In this document: positions 14,075 through 15,700 of the stretch, in pieces
How the letters are laid out: every line of letters begins with the position of its first letter
Position numbering within the stretch: position 1 is the first letter of the stretch
Source of the DNA: JACDAV01 sp036556145
GTDB taxonomy: Bacteria; Chloroflexota; Limnocylindria; Limnocylindrales; CSP1-4
Length of the DNA: 15,700 nucleotides
Direction of reading: 5' to 3'
NCBI GenBank assembly: GCA_036556145.1
Contig: DATBKB010000118.1
Span: forward strand, 1-15,700
Program-made: the position numbers and the translations under genes
Notes under the pieces: model-generated
The model's input: only the letters and a program-made list of their open reading frames with translations
The model's database searches: none
Told to the model about the DNA's origin: nothing

Positions 14075-14093
14075 CTCTGGACGGGGCCCAGAG
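14075..14093 (-). terminator. Possible terminator-like hairpin after the coiled-coil nuclease-like gene
   Basis: CTCTGG (14075-14080) and CCAGAG (14088-14093) form a perfect 6-bp stem with a 7-nt loop, starting 14 nt past the stop codon of the minus-strand gene at 14108. There is no T-tract after it, so it is not a classic Rho-independent terminator. It could instead protect the 3' end or act with Rho. The rest of 13933-14107 holds the presumed protease promoter region; a TACTGC (minus strand, 13991-13996) is a weak -10 candidate. Confidence 0.3.
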
Positions 14094-14107
14094 GTCCCGA
14101 TTCGGCG

Positions 14108-15388
14108 TCAGGCGGAGGCGCGATTCGCGGCCGCCAGCTCGCTCTCGGCGGCGACCACGCGGGCGATGACGTTGTCCCGGAGCCGGTCGAGCCCGACCGA
14201 CACCGCGCCGGCCGCGCCGCTGATCGACGTGAGCTGCGACTTGAGCGTCTTGATCGAGTCGATCTGCTCCCGGATGCCGGCGAGCGCCTCGGCAAGGGCC
14301 TCGTGGTCGAGGTCTGCCTCGGTTTCGCGCATCGTGTTGAGGGCGAGCAGCCGGGCAAGTCGAACCGCGGCCTCGAGACCGGCCGCGTCCGGGGCGGCGG
14401 GATCGAGGACGCAGTAGACGTCGCCGGCGCGGACGTCGAACGGGGCGATGCCGCTCGGCGCGTGGGCCGGCGTGAAGACGACGAGCGCGACAGCGGCGCT
14501 GCGATTGGTCTTCGCCTCACGGAGCTCCTCCCGCATCTCCCGGCCCGAGACCTTGCGGTCCTTGGCTTCGACGACGACTCGCAGCTCCGCGCCGCGCGCC
14601 AGGGACGGGTTGATCGTCAGGACGAAGTCGCCCTTCTTCGAGCGCATCGTTGCGCCCGCCTCGTCGACGGTGCGGTCGATGAGGTCGCCGCCGCCGCGGG
14701 CGATGTCGCCGAGCAGGCCCTCGAGCAGGTCCTCGAAGTCCGCGCCCTTCGCGGCCGACTTCGCGCGCTCCGCGCCGCGCGCCGTCGCCGCGGCCTCGAT
14801 CGCGACGAGCCGCTCCTCGACCGCCTTGAAGCCGGCGGTCATCTCCTGCCGGAACTGGTAGATCGGCGAGCCCATGCGGGTCGGGTCGAGGAGCGTCGCG
14901 AGCTTCGACGCGTCGCCGTCGAAGTACGTCTCGAGCATCCCGCGGATGCGGCCGATCGCGCTGTCGCGCTTCTGCTCGTCGAACAGCTCGTCGACCATCG
15001 CCCGGAGCGCGCCCCGGTCGCCGAGGAACTTCTCGAGCGTCCGCGGCAGGCGGCCGTCGCCGTCGGCGAAGTTCGTCCGCAGCGTCTGCTCGAGCGCCGT
15101 CGCGGCCCGCTCATTGACCTGCTCGGCCTGGACGAGGAGGTGCTCGAACTCGGCCCGGACGACGTCGACGTTGACGGTCACGGCGGTGTCCTGGAGGGCG
15201 AGGAGCCCGATCCGGAGCGCCCGCTCGACGATGGCGGGCAGCTCGTCGGCCGGCCGCTCGGCGAGCCAGGCGGCGAGGGCCGGGTCCGACAGCGTGAGGC
15301 GGTCGACCACGACCCGGTCCCCGTCGAGGCGGATGCGGGTGGGCAGCTCGGTCGGCGTCGGGAGCGGGACGAGTCGGCGTGCTTCCAT
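14108..15388 (-). CDS. Coiled-coil protein with PD-(D/E)XK nuclease-like domain
   Basis: The 426-residue product has no signal peptide. Residues about 60-210 are predicted mostly helical and charged (VNVDVVRAEFEHLLVQAEQV; FLGDRGALRAMVDELFDEQK; FRQEMTAGFKAVEERLVAIE). Residues about 214-320 form a nuclease-like core: KGADFEDLLEGLLGDIA (Glu219), KKGDFVLTINP (Asp254), ELRVVVEAKDRKVS (Glu274 and Lys276, the ExK), then MREELREAKTNRSAAVALVV. The layout of an FE helix, GDF strand and EAK strand, with a helix before a V-rich strand, resembles DUF2130-type and other PD-(D/E)XK proteins. The C-terminal 90 residues are helical (IREQIDSIKTLKSQL). The function is unknown; a DNA-processing role is inference. 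ATG 15388 is preferred because GGTGGA lies 11-12 nt upstream; ATG 15400 is in frame but too close to that site. It is separated from its neighbours by 140 and 175 nt, so it is probably transcribed alone. Confidence 0.85.
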   Translation of the reverse strand: MEARRLVPLPTPTELPTRIRLDGDRVVVDRLTLSDPALAAWLAERPADELPAIVERALRIGLLALQDTAVTVNVDVVRAEFEHLLVQAEQVNERAATALEQTLRTNFADGDGRLPRTLEKFLGDRGALRAMVDELFDEQKRDSAIGRIRGMLETYFDGDASKLATLLDPTRMGSPIYQFRQEMTAGFKAVEERLVAIEAAATARGAERAKSAAKGADFEDLLEGLLGDIARGGGDLIDRTVDEAGATMRSKKGDFVLTINPSLARGAELRVVVEAKDRKVSGREMREELREAKTNRSAAVALVVFTPAHAPSGIAPFDVRAGDVYCVLDPAAPDAAGLEAAVRLARLLALNTMRETEADLDHEALAEALAGIREQIDSIKTLKSQLTSISGAAGAVSVGLDRLRDNVIARVVAAESELAAANRASA

Positions 15389-15411
15389 GGCCGGAAGCAT
15401 CCACCGGGGCT

Positions 15412-15430
15412 GTGACAGCTAGCGTGTCAC
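15412..15430. promoter_or_regulatory. 19-bp near-palindrome, candidate operator
   Basis: GTGACAGCTAGCGTGTCAC has perfect 6-bp inverted arms (GTGACA/TGTCAC) around a centre containing the palindrome GCTAGC. It lies 12-24 nt upstream of the two possible starts of the coiled-coil nuclease-like gene, where a promoter would be expected. The centre includes a weak -10-like TAGCTG on the minus strand. A dimeric repressor site is the simplest reading; no regulator is identified. Confidence 0.45.
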
Positions 15431-15444
15431 GGCGCGGCGCGGTG

Positions 15445-15518
15445 CGTGCCGCCCCACGGCACACCTGGCGCGCGGCGGCTCCCCGCGGCTCGCTACCGGT
15501 CGGGCGTGCCACCCCACG
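15445..15518. repeat. Pair of 14-bp direct repeats downstream of the urate oxidase gene
   Basis: CGTGCCGCCCCACG (15445-15458) and CGTGCCACCCCACG (15505-15518) differ at one base and start 60 bp apart. The first is also part of a hairpin GTGCCG-CCCCA-CGGCAC (15447-15463). They lie in the 140-nt gap between the urate oxidase stop and the next minus-strand start, where no gene is visible. They may be part of a transcript end or a local duplication. Confidence 0.45.
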
Positions 15519-15540
15519 AGAAGAGGCGGCGCGCGGCCGC

Positions 15541-15700
15541 TCAGCCGCTTCGGCGGATCGTCGCCTCGATCAGGCCGTGCGGCTCCTTCGTTGCGACGAA
15601 GACCTCGCCGTCGTTCGGCTGACCGAACGGTGAGAGGTCGACGAGCCAATGGTGGAGGTTCGGCAGCGTCATCCGGACTTCCTCCACCTCGCGGTGCCTC
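15541..15700 (-). CDS. pucL: Urate oxidase (factor-independent urate hydroxylase), C-terminal fragment
   Basis: The minus-strand frame from the right edge to the TGA at 15541 gives 52 residues that match the C-terminus of uricases: EVEEVRMTLPNLHH, then WLVDLSPFGQPNDGEVFVAT, then KEPHGLIEATIRR before SG and stop. Family members end with a very similar PNxHH, DLxxFG, NEVF and GLIEATV series. Uricase oxidises urate to 5-hydroxyisourate, the first step from urate toward allantoin in purine breakdown, and works as a tetramer without a cofactor. The conserved His pair in NLHHW belongs to the family's C-terminal signature. Most of the gene lies beyond the window, so the start, length and operon partners cannot be judged. 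The gene symbol follows the usual bacterial name and is less certain than the function. Confidence 0.88.
   Translation of the reverse strand, partial: RHREVEEVRMTLPNLHHWLVDLSPFGQPNDGEVFVATKEPHGLIEATIRRSG

Noticed and set aside
12538..14169. Plus-strand open frame of 543 codons over the protease gene
   Set aside because: Antisense shadow with Arg/Asp/Gly-rich composition and no recognisable motif.

Overview
This 15.7 kb window is very GC-rich bacterial chromosomal DNA, densely packed with genes, with no tRNA, rRNA, CRISPR array, insertion sequence or transposase that I can see. Two luciferase-like (F420-type) oxidoreductases, a Ku/LigD end-joining pair, frequent GTG starts and the overall base composition fit a high-GC soil or freshwater bacterium. 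A Chloroflexota (Limnocylindria-like) or actinobacterial source is most plausible, but that is inference only.

Left part (1-3862): a lipoprotein gene runs off the left edge on the minus strand. A 238-nt gap with several hairpins separates it from a plus-strand F420-type oxidoreductase (841-1725), whose start may be leaderless. Next is a large secreted protein (1922-3862) that carries a caspase-like His/Cys pair, a Pro/Ala/Glu linker coded by an 18-bp tandem repeat, and a C-terminal beta-rich part.

Middle (3840-7710): a minus-strand protein joins an XRE helix-turn-helix to a PD-(D/E)XK-like domain, and its 3' end overlaps the 3' end of the secreted-protein gene. The divergent region 4569-4881 holds two 37-bp near-identical repeats with inverted GCACCC/GGGTGC arms, plus further copies of the GGGTGCAT octamer. 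Rightward from it runs a tight three-gene plus-strand unit: a second F420-type oxidoreductase, a DUF72 (YecE-like) protein, and a small protein with a papain-like Cys/His/Asp layout. These are joined by a 1-nt gap and an ATGA overlap.

Right part (7714-15700): every gene is on the minus strand. Read in transcription order they are: the C-terminus of a urate oxidase (edge fragment), a coiled-coil protein with a second PD-(D/E)XK-like domain, a secreted subtilisin-family protease with Ig/FN3-like C-terminal domains, Ku, and a three-domain LigD (phosphoesterase-ligase-polymerase). Ku and LigD form a complete two-gene bacterial non-homologous end-joining module, with ku upstream of ligD by 41 nt.

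Regulation: four genes share a gcTANNNT element at a sensible -10 distance (841, 1922, 4882 and ku). The ku leader has a hairpin just before its ribosome site. A 19-bp near-palindrome lies just upstream of the coiled-coil nuclease-like gene. The least-described parts are the caspase-like secreted protein, the HTH-nuclease protein with its repeat-bearing upstream region, the papain-like protein, and the coiled-coil nuclease-like protein.
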